Shown here: positions 26,772 through 34,110 of the stretch, one piece after another
How the letters are laid out: each line of letters opens with the position of its first letter
Numbering within the stretch: position 1 is the first letter of the stretch
Source: Ferruginibacter sp.
GTDB lineage: Bacteria; Bacteroidota; Bacteroidia; Chitinophagales; Chitinophagaceae
DNA: 64,000 nucleotides
Direction: 5' to 3'
NCBI GenBank assembly: GCA_016786725.1
Contig: JAEUVU010000013.1
Coordinates: forward strand, 186,001-250,000
Notes under the pieces: generated by a model
Told to the model about the DNA's origin: nothing
Seen by the model: only the letters and a program-made list of their open reading frames with translations
The model's database searches: none
Translations under genes and position numbers: made by a program

Positions 26772-27824
26772 TCACTTTGCAAACCTTGGATTTTTTGTAA
26801 CCGTTGTATCTGTAAGCGTATTTAAAAAATAGATCAGTTCATATTTCTGTGCATTGGTGATGGTGAATTTGTTTACCAGCAAAGGGTCTAAAGTTGGTTG
26901 GGTGGTAACAATTCCATTACGGTAATGCTCTATCACTCCTCCCAGCGATTGAAACCTGCCATCGTGCATGTAGGGAAAACTTACGGCCACATTACGCAGG
27001 CTGGGCACTTTAAATTTCAGGGAATCCTTCGGATCGCCGGTGATCTTCATTCTTCCATAATCATTTAATACCGTATTTATTTCAAGCCCGTTGTTTCTAA
27101 AATTATTGTCGGTAAATAATGGCTCTTTGTGGCAGCCGGCACATTTTTCTTTGAAGAGTTTATAACCATTTTCTTCGCTGTAAGTAAATTTTGCTTCGCC
27201 CCTTAACACCTTATCATATTTTGAATTGGAAGAAACAATAGAGCCCGTAAACTGTGCCAAAGCCTTCAACATACGCTGACTGTTTATTTCTTCGGTGCCA
27301 AAAGCAGCTTTAAACATTTTTGGATAAGCAGAATCTTTCTTCAGTTTTGCCAAAACATGCTCCAGTGTTTCGCCCATTTCCATCGGCGATGTTAATGGAG
27401 AAAGCGGCTGTACTTCGATATGATTTACGCCGCCATCCCAGTGATACCTGGTCATCCAGGCCAGGTTGAACAAAGCAGGCGCATTGCGTGTGGTATGCTG
27501 GTCGTTAAGGCCATGGCTGAAATCATGATCATAAGTTGCAAATGCTGCAAACTGCTGGTGGCAGTTGGCGCAGGAAATATTGCCATCAACACTCAGCCTG
27601 GTATCATAAAATAATTTTTTGCCCAGTTGAAAACCCTGTTCGCTTAATTTATTCTTTGCAAAAATATTGATGGGTGGTTTTGGCCAGCCATCGGGTATTT
27701 TAAATTCGATATAATCTGGCAATTTTCCATCAGCAAAAGCAATGGGTGTTTTATCTGCAGCGCCAATGAACAGGGCAGACAAGATCGTGATCAAACAAAG
27801 TGATATGATGATTTTTGTTTTCAT
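26772..27824 (-). CDS. Di-haem MauG/MbnH-like cytochrome c peroxidase
   Basis: A 350-residue periplasmic protein, start chosen at MKTKIIISLC (27824), which gives the signal peptide. Two CXXCH sites are visible: ISCANCHQQF (about residue 93) and KCAGCHKEPLF (about 230). The family regions NAPALFNLAW, SPLTSPMEMGE, KFKVPSLRNVA and PYMHDGRFQSLGGVIEHY mark the di-haem peroxidase/MauG family. The MbnP gene lies directly upstream in the same direction (77-base gap). The MbnH/MbnP pair is known in methanotrophs, where the MauG-like enzyme oxidises a Trp of MbnP to kynurenine so that it can bind copper. The same role is proposed here by context. Confidence 0.88.
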   Translation of the reverse strand: MKTKIIISLCLITILSALFIGAADKTPIAFADGKLPDYIEFKIPDGWPKPPINIFAKNKLSEQGFQLGKKLFYDTRLSVDGNISCANCHQQFAAFATYDHDFSHGLNDQHTTRNAPALFNLAWMTRYHWDGGVNHIEVQPLSPLTSPMEMGETLEHVLAKLKKDSAYPKMFKAAFGTEEINSQRMLKALAQFTGSIVSSNSKYDKVLRGEAKFTYSEENGYKLFKEKCAGCHKEPLFTDNNFRNNGLEINTVLNDYGRMKITGDPKDSLKFKVPSLRNVAVSFPYMHDGRFQSLGGVIEHYRNGIVTTQPTLDPLLVNKFTITNAQKYELIYFLNTLTDTTVTKNPRFAK

Positions 27825-27828
27825 TAAC

Positions 27829-27863
27829 CTCACCCCAACCCCTCTCCAAAGGAGAGGGGCTTA
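27829..27863. repeat. GC-rich hairpin repeat overlapping the leader of the MauG-like gene
   Basis: cccctctcc (27839-27847) and ggagagggg (27851-27859) form a 9-bp perfect stem with a 3-nt loop inside a sequence reading cctcaccccaacccctctcc. It begins only 4 bases before the peroxidase ATG (27824). A related ccccaacccct sequence occurs at 60443-60456 immediately before another gene. It resembles a dispersed Bacteroidota intergenic repeat and could block ribosome access. Confidence 0.75.
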
Positions 27864-27900
27864 GAGCCTTCGGGAAATAATAGCTATTATGTTATAATGA

Positions 27901-28683
27901 TTAATTAATAATTTCTTTTATCCTGAACATCTTACAATAATTGTCAGCTATTTTTTTTGCCAAAGCGCCCGGCATACTGCACACAGCATGTTCAGCAATT
28001 TTAATTTCATTTGGTTGCTGCCACCACGTATCAATATCAGCTTCAATGATGATCTCCGTAGTTTTTCCTTCTTTAACCTCCAGTAATTTGTCTTGCGGAA
28101 AATTCAGCGTGATATTTTTCAGCACATTATGCTCTCCCATAAAACCGCCAATATGAAATTCCAGTTTATTATTAATGATTTTTGATTGCGGCGACTTCCC
28201 TTCCAGCTTTGCCATTACATAACCGCTGTTCCATGTCCAGAACATATCATTCAGCGGATCGAGTGCGCCGGTTTGTGCGCCGCTTACGTTGTGCAGGCTG
28301 TCTACACCTAGCATAAATCTTATTGAATCATAATTACCAGCAATCACAGGAAAACTAAATTGTAACGATTCAGGTTTGCTTTCATCAACCAAGTGATAAC
28401 ATTCTGGTTTTTCAAAGGGATACTCACAAGAAAAAGAAACAACCTTTCCTTTTACCAAAAAAATATTGCTGATGTAATATTTGAATTTACTTACTGTATA
28501 AGTTTCACCAAAAGGATTGATATAGTTGCCAGTGTTTAATTCAAGCGGGTTGCCTTTAACCGTATTTTTAAATGTAATTTTTACAGTGCCCGGATTTGTG
28601 GGCTTCTGCTTTTGATTATTGGAGAAAGATAACAGGCAAAGCGAAAGCAACAGGCAAACAGTGTGTATGATCTTACCATTCAT
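27901..28683 (-). CDS. mbnP: MbnP family copper-associated protein
   Basis: A 260-residue exported protein. The ATG at 28683 gives a signal peptide (MNGKIIHTVCLLLSLCLLSFS). Family features are an N-terminal TVKITFKNTVKGNPLELNTG, the YTVSKFKYYISNI segment, GVDSLHNVSGAQTGALDP, and the WXW motif in NDMFWTWNSGYVMAKLEG (about 145-150), followed by a LEFHIGG His and a closing CSMPGALAKKIADNYC. In known pairs a Trp of MbnP is converted to kynurenine by the partner di-haem enzyme. Here the partner gene lies just downstream. The start overlaps the end of arfB by 11 bases. Confidence 0.85.
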   Translation of the reverse strand: MNGKIIHTVCLLLSLCLLSFSNNQKQKPTNPGTVKITFKNTVKGNPLELNTGNYINPFGETYTVSKFKYYISNIFLVKGKVVSFSCEYPFEKPECYHLVDESKPESLQFSFPVIAGNYDSIRFMLGVDSLHNVSGAQTGALDPLNDMFWTWNSGYVMAKLEGKSPQSKIINNKLEFHIGGFMGEHNVLKNITLNFPQDKLLEVKEGKTTEIIIEADIDTWWQQPNEIKIAEHAVCSMPGALAKKIADNYCKMFRIKEIIN

Positions 28684-29077
28684 CACGGTTGATTTTTTTT
28701 CGGGAATTTTTAAGTGTGCCGGCCTGTTTTTTTGCTTCAATACGCTTTTCTTTTACAGCCCTGGGTATTTTAGTTGCCTTGCGTAGTTTAGGTTTCACCA
28801 GTGCCTTGTTCACCAGTTCATTCATCTTCTTTATCACTTCCTGCTTGTTGCCAATCTGTGTACGGTCGGCCTGGCTTTTTACCAGCAAAAAACCTTCAGC
28901 ATTTATCTTTTTAGCCAGCTTTTCCTGCAATATTTTCTTCGCTTCCTCATCAACCAATAACGAAGAATTGATATGCCAGTAACCCTCTGCCATCGTTTCC
29001 ACTTTGTTCACATTTTGGCCGCCTTTGCCACCGCTACGGGCGGTTTTAAACCTTATCTCGTCGCTAATATTCAACAT
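28673..29077 (-). CDS. arfB: Alternative ribosome-rescue factor ArfB (GGQ peptidyl-tRNA hydrolase)
   Basis: A 134-residue release-factor-like protein that frees nascent chains from ribosomes stalled on truncated mRNA. The catalytic GGQ loop is visible in TARSGGKGGQNVNKVET (about 13-29), and the basic C-terminal tail (PRAVKEKRIEAKKQAG) matches the tail that enters the empty mRNA channel. The length is family-typical. The ATG at 29077 is preceded by a perfect TAATTTTG box 5 nt upstream, suggesting a leaderless transcript. It may be cotranscribed with the overlapping mbnP gene. Confidence 0.93.
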   Translation of the reverse strand: MLNISDEIRFKTARSGGKGGQNVNKVETMAEGYWHINSSLLVDEEAKKILQEKLAKKINAEGFLLVKSQADRTQIGNKQEVIKKMNELVNKALVKPKLRKATKIPRAVKEKRIEAKKQAGTLKNSRKKINRDEW

Positions 29078-29082
29078 CTTAT

Positions 29083-29090
29083 CAAAATTA
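29083..29090 (-). promoter_or_regulatory. Putative -7 box of arfB (near-leaderless)
   Basis: Reading leftward, TAATTTTG matches TAnnTTTG exactly and ends 5 nt before the arfB ATG. No -33 TTG was found at the canonical 17-23 nt spacing. Confidence 0.5.
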
Positions 29091-29193
29091 AGCAGAAAAA
29101 GTACGAATTTGCAGCCATAAGCGTTTTTAGGGCGTCTTATTTTTCGATAATAACTATTTTTTATACATTTTTGCAGATAACCAACCGGATAAG

Positions 29194-29949
29194 ATGATCA
29201 AAGGGATATACCATTCATTGGTGGAGCGTAAGCAGCAGCATAAAAAATCATTTGCGGTACTCATTGATCCCGATAAGGTGAACGATGATAACCTGCCGCA
29301 ACTGATAGAACTGGCTGTGGAGGCAAAGGTTGATTATTTTTTGGTGGGCGGAAGCCTCGTTATCTCCAATTATTTAGATGAATGTGTGCAGCTCATCAAA
29401 CGCAATTGCCATATCCCGGTAATACTTTTTCCGGGCAGCCCCAACCAGGTAAGCAAATATGCCGATGCATTATTGTACCTCTCACTCATCAGCGGCCGCA
29501 ATGCCGATATGCTGATAGGCCAGCATGTAATAAGTGCACCGCTGGTAAAACAAAGCGGATTGGAAATTTTAAGCACCGGTTATATGGTGGTAGATGGTGG
29601 AGCCCCCACAACCGTTTCCTATATCTCCAATGCTTCTCCCTTGCCTGCCGATAAAAATGAGATTGCCATGTGCACCGCCATGGCCGGCGAAATGCTGGGC
29701 ATGAAATTAATTTATATGGATGCCGGCAGCGGCGCCAGGCGTGCCATCAGCGAAGATATGATTGCCAAAGTTGCATCGGTTATTGAAGTGCCTCTTATTA
29801 TCGGTGGTGGTATCATCGAACCCGAAAAAGCCTACCTCAACTGCAAGGCCGGCGCCGATGTAATTGTTGTGGGCAATGCCATTGAAAAAGATCCCAATCT
29901 TATTAAAGCAATGGCCGCTGCGGTGCATAGCGTGGCGGTGAAGGTGTAA
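29194..29949 (+). CDS. Geranylgeranylglyceryl phosphate synthase (GGGPS/PcrB family)
   Basis: A 251-residue TIM-barrel prenyltransferase. Family motifs are the start FAVLIDPDKV, the phosphate-binding FLVGGSLV, VILFPGSPNQV, ALLYLSLISGRN, MKLIYMDAGSGA and the end VPLIIGGGII with AGADVIVVGNAIEKD. It joins a polyprenyl diphosphate to glycerol-1-phosphate, making an archaeal-type ether lipid precursor. Members of this group II family are known in Bacteroidota, with unclear final products. It is a single gene divergent from arfB. The chain length of the prenyl donor cannot be read here. Confidence 0.9.
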   Translation: MIKGIYHSLVERKQQHKKSFAVLIDPDKVNDDNLPQLIELAVEAKVDYFLVGGSLVISNYLDECVQLIKRNCHIPVILFPGSPNQVSKYADALLYLSLISGRNADMLIGQHVISAPLVKQSGLEILSTGYMVVDGGAPTTVSYISNASPLPADKNEIAMCTAMAGEMLGMKLIYMDAGSGARRAISEDMIAKVASVIEVPLIIGGGIIEPEKAYLNCKAGADVIVVGNAIEKDPNLIKAMAAAVHSVAVKV

Positions 29950-30036
29950 GCAGTTATCCATTTGGATTATTTCCTTCTCCCTGTTTTTTTCTCATTTTTA
30001 AAGGGTCATCTATCCGTTCATTAAAACAGTTTAGTT

Positions 30037-30564
30037 ATGAAAATGCATTCCTTACTCTTTATACTGGCAGCAATTGTAATTATGCCGGCATGCAAAAAAA
30101 GCAAAACAACCCCTGCAAGCAACCTCAATCAATGGGATGGAAGATATCGTATGGAAGGTACCATGACAGATCATACCAACCCGGCATTTGGCTGGATGAA
30201 TAATACGTATGAGTACTCATTACACACCAGTGGTACCAATACCGACAGTGTTGTTTCCAAAACACTCAATTTTCCAGGTATTGTTATTGGCAATACAGGC
30301 GGCGGCATTACCAATGCAACCTACTACAGTAAATTTGGATTGATCATGACTTTTGATGCTGCTACAAACAAGGTAACTGCTGTTACCAATTATTATGGCC
30401 AGCCATCTTCTAACGGACGTTCGGCGGTTCTCGATCCTTCAGGGTTTAACGATGTTAATCCCACAACGAAAAATATCCGTGTGAAATTTTTTATGGATGA
30501 AACGGGTGTAGCCGGTCATAGAGCCACATTTGATGTTACCCTGGTTTATCTGGGGGCAAGATAG
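30037..30564 (+). CDS. Small lipoprotein of unknown function
   Basis: A 175-residue lipoprotein with signal MKMHSLLFILAAIVIMPAC (lipobox MPAC, then KKSKTTPAS). The mature part is a predicted beta-barrel-like fold beginning LNQWDGRYRMEGTMTDHTNP and ending RATFDVTLVYLGAR, similar in style to small Bacteroidota surface lipoproteins (DUF1735/DUF4361-like region), but I cannot assign a family firmly. It is monocistronic and ends at a strong terminator. Confidence 0.75.
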   Translation: MKMHSLLFILAAIVIMPACKKSKTTPASNLNQWDGRYRMEGTMTDHTNPAFGWMNNTYEYSLHTSGTNTDSVVSKTLNFPGIVIGNTGGGITNATYYSKFGLIMTFDAATNKVTAVTNYYGQPSSNGRSAVLDPSGFNDVNPTTKNIRVKFFMDETGVAGHRATFDVTLVYLGAR

Positions 30565-30586
30565 TATGTGTTCAAACATTAACAAT

Positions 30587-30616
30587 AAGCCCCTGCAACT
30601 GCAGGGGCTTTGTTTT
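30587..30616 (+). terminator. Rho-independent terminator after the 175-aa lipoprotein gene
   Basis: A 10-bp perfect stem (aagcccctgc at 30587-30596 with gcaggggctt at 30601-30610), tetraloop aact, and a T-rich tail. Confidence 0.9.
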
Positions 30617-30789
30617 ACCGAAAAAATTCTACAAACATTTACATTATCTATTACAGTTTGTCTTTTTAAACCGGCCCATCTTTGTACTGTTAATTATCCA
30701 GCTATCCAGATCGAAAACCAGCTTACCACCAAAAGCATTATCCTTTTTGAAAAGCGTTTTTAATTAAGTTTTTGCTTAACCTCTATAAA

Positions 30790-30820
30790 GAAAAAAGCCC
30801 CGCACTTGCAGGGGCTTTAA
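30790..30820 (-). terminator. Rho-independent terminator of the SRPBCC gene
   Basis: aaagcccc (30794-30801) pairs with ggggcttt (30811-30818) around a 9-nt loop. Reading leftward, the stem is followed by a run of six T residues, which fits termination of the leftward gene ending at 30845. Confidence 0.8.
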
Positions 30821-30844
30821 TTTTATAAAGCGGCAGTATTTTAT

Positions 30845-31294
30845 TTAAGCATCCGGAATCTCCGGCTCAACCAGCCTCATTAATTTATCTAAAGAATCCT
30901 GCCAGCCCAGGTAACACATATCTGCGGGGATCATTTCCGGAATGCCTTCCTGCGTAATTTTCAGTTCGGTGCCGCCCGTAACTTTTTTAAGCCATACGGT
31001 GGTGATCATTTCTCCCGGCAAATCAGGATCATCAAACTTATCTGAATATTTTAAAAAACTGTTGTGCTCTATCTCTAAATATTCGCCGCCAAAAGAATGC
31101 TGGTGGCCTGTCGAAAAATTTATAAATGACATTCTGAAACTGCCACCTTTTTTTACATCCATACTGTGCACCTCACATAAAAAGCCATAAGGGGGCAGCC
31201 ATGCGGTCATGGCATTGGCATCGGTAAATGCACGGTAAACTTTTTCGGGTGATGCTTTAAGCACCCGGTGTAATGAAACGCTGTTGCCTGACAT
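30845..31294 (-). CDS. SRPBCC (AHSA1/START-like) domain protein
   Basis: A 149-residue cytoplasmic protein of the START/SRPBCC fold, AHSA1-like branch. Hallmarks are the N-terminal SVSLHRVLKASPEKVYRAFT, the WLPPYGFLCEVHSMDVKKGGSFRM strand pair, TTVWLKKVTGGTELKITQEG and the C-terminal helix GWQDSLDKLMRLVEPE. The fold binds hydrophobic ligands in a deep cavity. The substrate or partner is unknown. It is a single gene. Confidence 0.88.
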   Translation of the reverse strand: MSGNSVSLHRVLKASPEKVYRAFTDANAMTAWLPPYGFLCEVHSMDVKKGGSFRMSFINFSTGHQHSFGGEYLEIEHNSFLKYSDKFDDPDLPGEMITTVWLKKVTGGTELKITQEGIPEMIPADMCYLGWQDSLDKLMRLVEPEIPDA

Positions 31295-31371
31295 AGTAAT
31301 GAGTTTTTGTGAAATAAATTTAAAATTAAAAACCGGTGCTGAAACACTGCAAGAAAATGATCATGTTTTCC

Positions 31372-31764
31372 TTACAGCGCTTCATATATTTTATAGGAGG
31401 CAAATACTGCAAACAGGAAAAGTAAAATGCAAAAGACAAGTATGATCCGGTAGCTTGATACATTGCCAAATGCATATTGTGCCGGGTTTTGGGGCAGGTA
31501 CTTAATGGGAATACGCTGGCCCACCCGGTATTTGCCCACCTGTATAGTTGCTGTGGCAGGGTGGGTTCTGCCTGCTGCATCTTTATACTGCATTGTTAAA
31601 ACATCCATATTGGTTTTGTGAAAACGCCGGGTTACAATATGGGTTATAAAAGCATCTGTAAGAATGCCGTGTTTTTTAATACTGTTTGCTTTCTTCATTT
31701 TTTTTACAACAAGGAAAATAAGTAAGGCTGGTATGCTGATAATGAAAATGAAGGCCAATATCAT
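31372..31764 (-). CDS. DUF3592-like small membrane protein
   Basis: A 130-residue protein with an N-terminal helix (MILAFIFIISIPALLIFLVV), a soluble middle part, and a C-terminal helix (IILVFCILLFLFAVFASYKI). The middle part (HGILTDAFITHIVTR, MQYKDAAGRTHPATATIQ, VGQRIPIKYLPQNP) matches the DUF3592 pattern, in which a short beta domain sits between two membrane helices. Function unknown. It stands between the SRPBCC and M28 peptidase genes, all facing left, but with gaps that make a shared operon uncertain. Confidence 0.75.
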   Translation of the reverse strand: MILAFIFIISIPALLIFLVVKKMKKANSIKKHGILTDAFITHIVTRRFHKTNMDVLTMQYKDAAGRTHPATATIQVGKYRVGQRIPIKYLPQNPAQYAFGNVSSYRIILVFCILLFLFAVFASYKIYEAL

Positions 31765-31829
31765 AATGCTAATTTAAAGTAAAACGGGCATCTTATCGGG
31801 CTGCCCGTAACTCATGCTTAATGACTGTA

Positions 31830-33131
31830 TTATTCTTTCCCTTTCTCCACCCTTGTTGGCGTATCCTTACCGCTTACAATGGTTTTACTGCTGATGGCAA
31901 TGGCTTTAATGATCTCTGCCATATTGTTCATATCCAGTGTAGATATCTCATCGCTTTGTTTGTGGTAATTGGGTTCGTTGTTCGGCGCTTCTTCCATTTT
32001 AGAGGTGGAAATGGTATGCGCAGGCACGCCCAGCTCTGCCAGCGTTGCATTATCACTGCGGTAAAATAAATTTTGTTTGGGATAAGGGTCTGGTTCAAAT
32101 TTAAATCTGGAGCCCGTAAGGTTGGCCTGTAAAATTTTGCCCATATCACTTTTTTCGTAACCGGTTATATAAGCGCTGTTGGTACCCCATTTGCTGGTAG
32201 TGCCTATCATTTCAATATTGAACATGGCCATCACTTTATCGGGGTTCAGTTGTTTACTGAAGTAGCGGCTGCCATACCCGCCTATCTCTTCTGCAGTAAA
32301 AGCAACAAAGATCAAAGTGCGTTCATTATTTTTTACTTCGCTGAAATATTTTGCCAGCATCATTACGGCTGTGGTGCCTGCTGCATCATCATTGGCGCCG
32401 TTGTAAATACTATCGCCTTTTGCATCGGGTTTACCAATGCCGAGGTGATCGTAATGGCTGCTGAAAATTACATACTCATCTTTTTTGCTTTTGCCGGGTA
32501 TTACACCAACTACATTTTTCAGGCTGCTTTGGCTTATTTCGCTTTTTGAATGCATTTGAAAAGAAGCCGGTGCAGTAATATTTGTTAGAATAAAAACCTG
32601 TGTACCCGGCGAACTGAATTTATCCCGCCCGGTGACCCAGTTAATCCTTTTAAAGCGGTTGATATGAAAACTATCAATGAGTACGATGGCATTTGTACCA
32701 GATTGTGTTAAAGGGTAAACTACTTTATTAAACTCGTCTTCTTTTTTCACAACAATCAGTTTGTAACTGCTCATGTCGTGTATATGCAGGTCGGGTAAAG
32801 AGGTATTAACAGCCGTGTTGAGGCTGGTTAAAGTGAGGGTGTCTAATTTTCCGTTCAGCTCAAGAGTTTTGGCTTTTACCATATTTATCTGCTGAAAATA
32901 GCTGTTATTGTTACCCCAAAAACCCAGCTTGCTTTTTGTAAATTCTGATGCAATAAAATCTGCAGCCTTATCAATGCCGGGTGTAAAGGTTTTACGGCCC
33001 TGCATGTCATCAGCCGATAATATTTTTTCAATACGCTCCACTTCAGCGGCATTGATGATCTTATCAATATCCTGTGAAAAAGAAAGCAGGCTTGTAAAGC
33101 CTGCAGCAATTGTTAAAAGTATTTTCTTCAT
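31830..33131 (-). CDS. M28 family zinc aminopeptidase-like protein
   Basis: A 433-residue exported protein. The ATG at 33131 gives the signal peptide MKKILLTIAAGFTSLLSFSQ; the frame extends to 33152 without a signal. The M28 di-zinc core is clear: SSHYDHLGIG (His, Asp), NGANDDAAGTTAVMMLAKYF (Asp), FVAFTAEEIGGYGSRYF (Glu-Glu), MFNIEMIG, and a late HTISTSKMEEAP (His). It is predicted to remove N-terminal residues from peptides in the periplasm or outside. A protease-associated-like region precedes the catalytic domain. It is a single gene downstream of a LytTR regulator gene. Confidence 0.93.
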   Translation of the reverse strand: MKKILLTIAAGFTSLLSFSQDIDKIINAAEVERIEKILSADDMQGRKTFTPGIDKAADFIASEFTKSKLGFWGNNNSYFQQINMVKAKTLELNGKLDTLTLTSLNTAVNTSLPDLHIHDMSSYKLIVVKKEDEFNKVVYPLTQSGTNAIVLIDSFHINRFKRINWVTGRDKFSSPGTQVFILTNITAPASFQMHSKSEISQSSLKNVVGVIPGKSKKDEYVIFSSHYDHLGIGKPDAKGDSIYNGANDDAAGTTAVMMLAKYFSEVKNNERTLIFVAFTAEEIGGYGSRYFSKQLNPDKVMAMFNIEMIGTTSKWGTNSAYITGYEKSDMGKILQANLTGSRFKFEPDPYPKQNLFYRSDNATLAELGVPAHTISTSKMEEAPNNEPNYHKQSDEISTLDMNNMAEIIKAIAISSKTIVSGKDTPTRVEKGKE

Positions 33132-33204
33132 AAGTAAAAAATCAAAATTCAAAAGTCAAAAATGTATTTCATTCCTGATTCTCCATTCGTAATTCCTAAT
33201 TGAA
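33132..33204. repeat. Dispersed low-complexity intergenic repeat upstream of the M28 peptidase gene
   Basis: Reading leftward this gap is dominated by caattaggaattacgaat and tgacttttgaattttgattt, a kind of degenerate repeat frequently scattered between bacterial genes. It fills the whole gap from the regulator stop to the peptidase ATG. Only one copy is in the window, so the repeat status rests on general recognition. Confidence 0.4.
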
Positions 33205-33936
33205 TCAAAGGCTCATCATCTCCTTAAATTTTACCGCCTGCCTGCGGCTTACTTCAATTTTTTCGCCACCCTGCAGTTCTAATAAAAGCCCACCGTTAAA
33301 ATAAGGTTCTATTTTTTCTATCATGCGCAGGTTTACAATGTGCTTGCGGTTGGCACGGAAGAAAAGTTTTTCATCCAGCCTTTCTTCCAGTGCATTCAGT
33401 GATTTTAAAATTAAGGGTTTGTAGCTGCCGAAAAATACTTTGGCATAATTGCCTACGCTTTCAAACAATCTTACTTCGCCCAGCTTTACAAACCAGCAGC
33501 GTTCGCCGTCTTTTACAAAAACCTGGTCTTTATCGGTGAGTATGCCACGGTTGATGCCGGCCATAGTTGCGGCCATTTCTTTTTCTTCGGCAAGCTGTAA
33601 TTTCTGAATGGCATCGGCCAGCCGCTTTGGTTCTACCGGCTTCATTAAATAATCAAGTGCATTAACTTCAAAAGCTTTTAAAGCATATTCATCATAGGCT
33701 GTGGTGAAGATAACATGGGGTGCACTGTCTAATTCAGTAAGCATGTCGAAGCCGGTTTTGCCAGGCATCTGTATGTCTAAAAAAATCAGATCGGGGGAGA
33801 GGTTCTCGATCTTCTCTAACCCTTCGGCTGCGTTGGCAGCTTCACCAATTACTTCCACTTCCGGAAAATCCAGCAGCAGTTTTTTTAATTCATTCCTGGC
33901 CAAGCGTTCATCATCAATAATCAGTGCCTTCTGCAT
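33205..33936 (-). CDS. LytTR-type response regulator
   Basis: A 243-residue cytoplasmic response regulator. The receiver domain spans about 1-120, with acidic pocket DDE (9-11), phospho-acceptor Asp54 in IFLDIQMPG, Thr in IFTTAYDEYAL and Lys in YLMKPVEP. The C-terminal LytTR DNA-binding domain (about 140-243) has DGERCWFVKLGEVRLFESVGN and FFRANRKHIVNLRMIEKIEP. Its partner is the LytS-like kinase encoded upstream on the same strand, 174 bases away. The gap between them carries a REP-like palindrome. Target genes are not evident. Confidence 0.94.
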   Translation of the reverse strand: MQKALIIDDERLARNELKKLLLDFPEVEVIGEAANAAEGLEKIENLSPDLIFLDIQMPGKTGFDMLTELDSAPHVIFTTAYDEYALKAFEVNALDYLMKPVEPKRLADAIQKLQLAEEKEMAATMAGINRGILTDKDQVFVKDGERCWFVKLGEVRLFESVGNYAKVFFGSYKPLILKSLNALEERLDEKLFFRANRKHIVNLRMIEKIEPYFNGGLLLELQGGEKIEVSRRQAVKFKEMMSL

Positions 33937-33976
33937 AGTTCTTTAAATTTTTTGTTGTGTTTTTAATTTTAAAAAG

Positions 33977-34069
33977 TTGTCAGTCTGAGCCTGTCGAAGA
34001 CGGTTTAGTTTAATGGAGCCCCGCCTTCGACAGGCTCCCCGAAAATAACCGGGACAAGCAGGCTGACAG
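33977..34069. repeat. REP-like imperfect palindrome, copy 2
   Basis: Opposite orientation to the copy at 26641-26748 and closely similar to it: ttgtcagtctgagcctgtcgaagacgg on the left and ccgccttcgacaggctccccgaaaataaccgggacaagcaggctgacag on the right, both halves matching the first copy. It separates the LytS-like kinase gene from its response regulator gene. It may fold into a long hairpin in the RNA. Confidence 0.88.
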
Positions 34070-34110
34070 CTTACTGATAAAATGACAATTCAAATTGCAA
34101 CACTTCATTT

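Noticed and set aside
30530..30763. A 77-codon ORF downstream of the 175-aa lipoprotein gene
   Set aside because: It runs through the strong terminator at 30587-30616 and overlaps the upstream gene; no family features.
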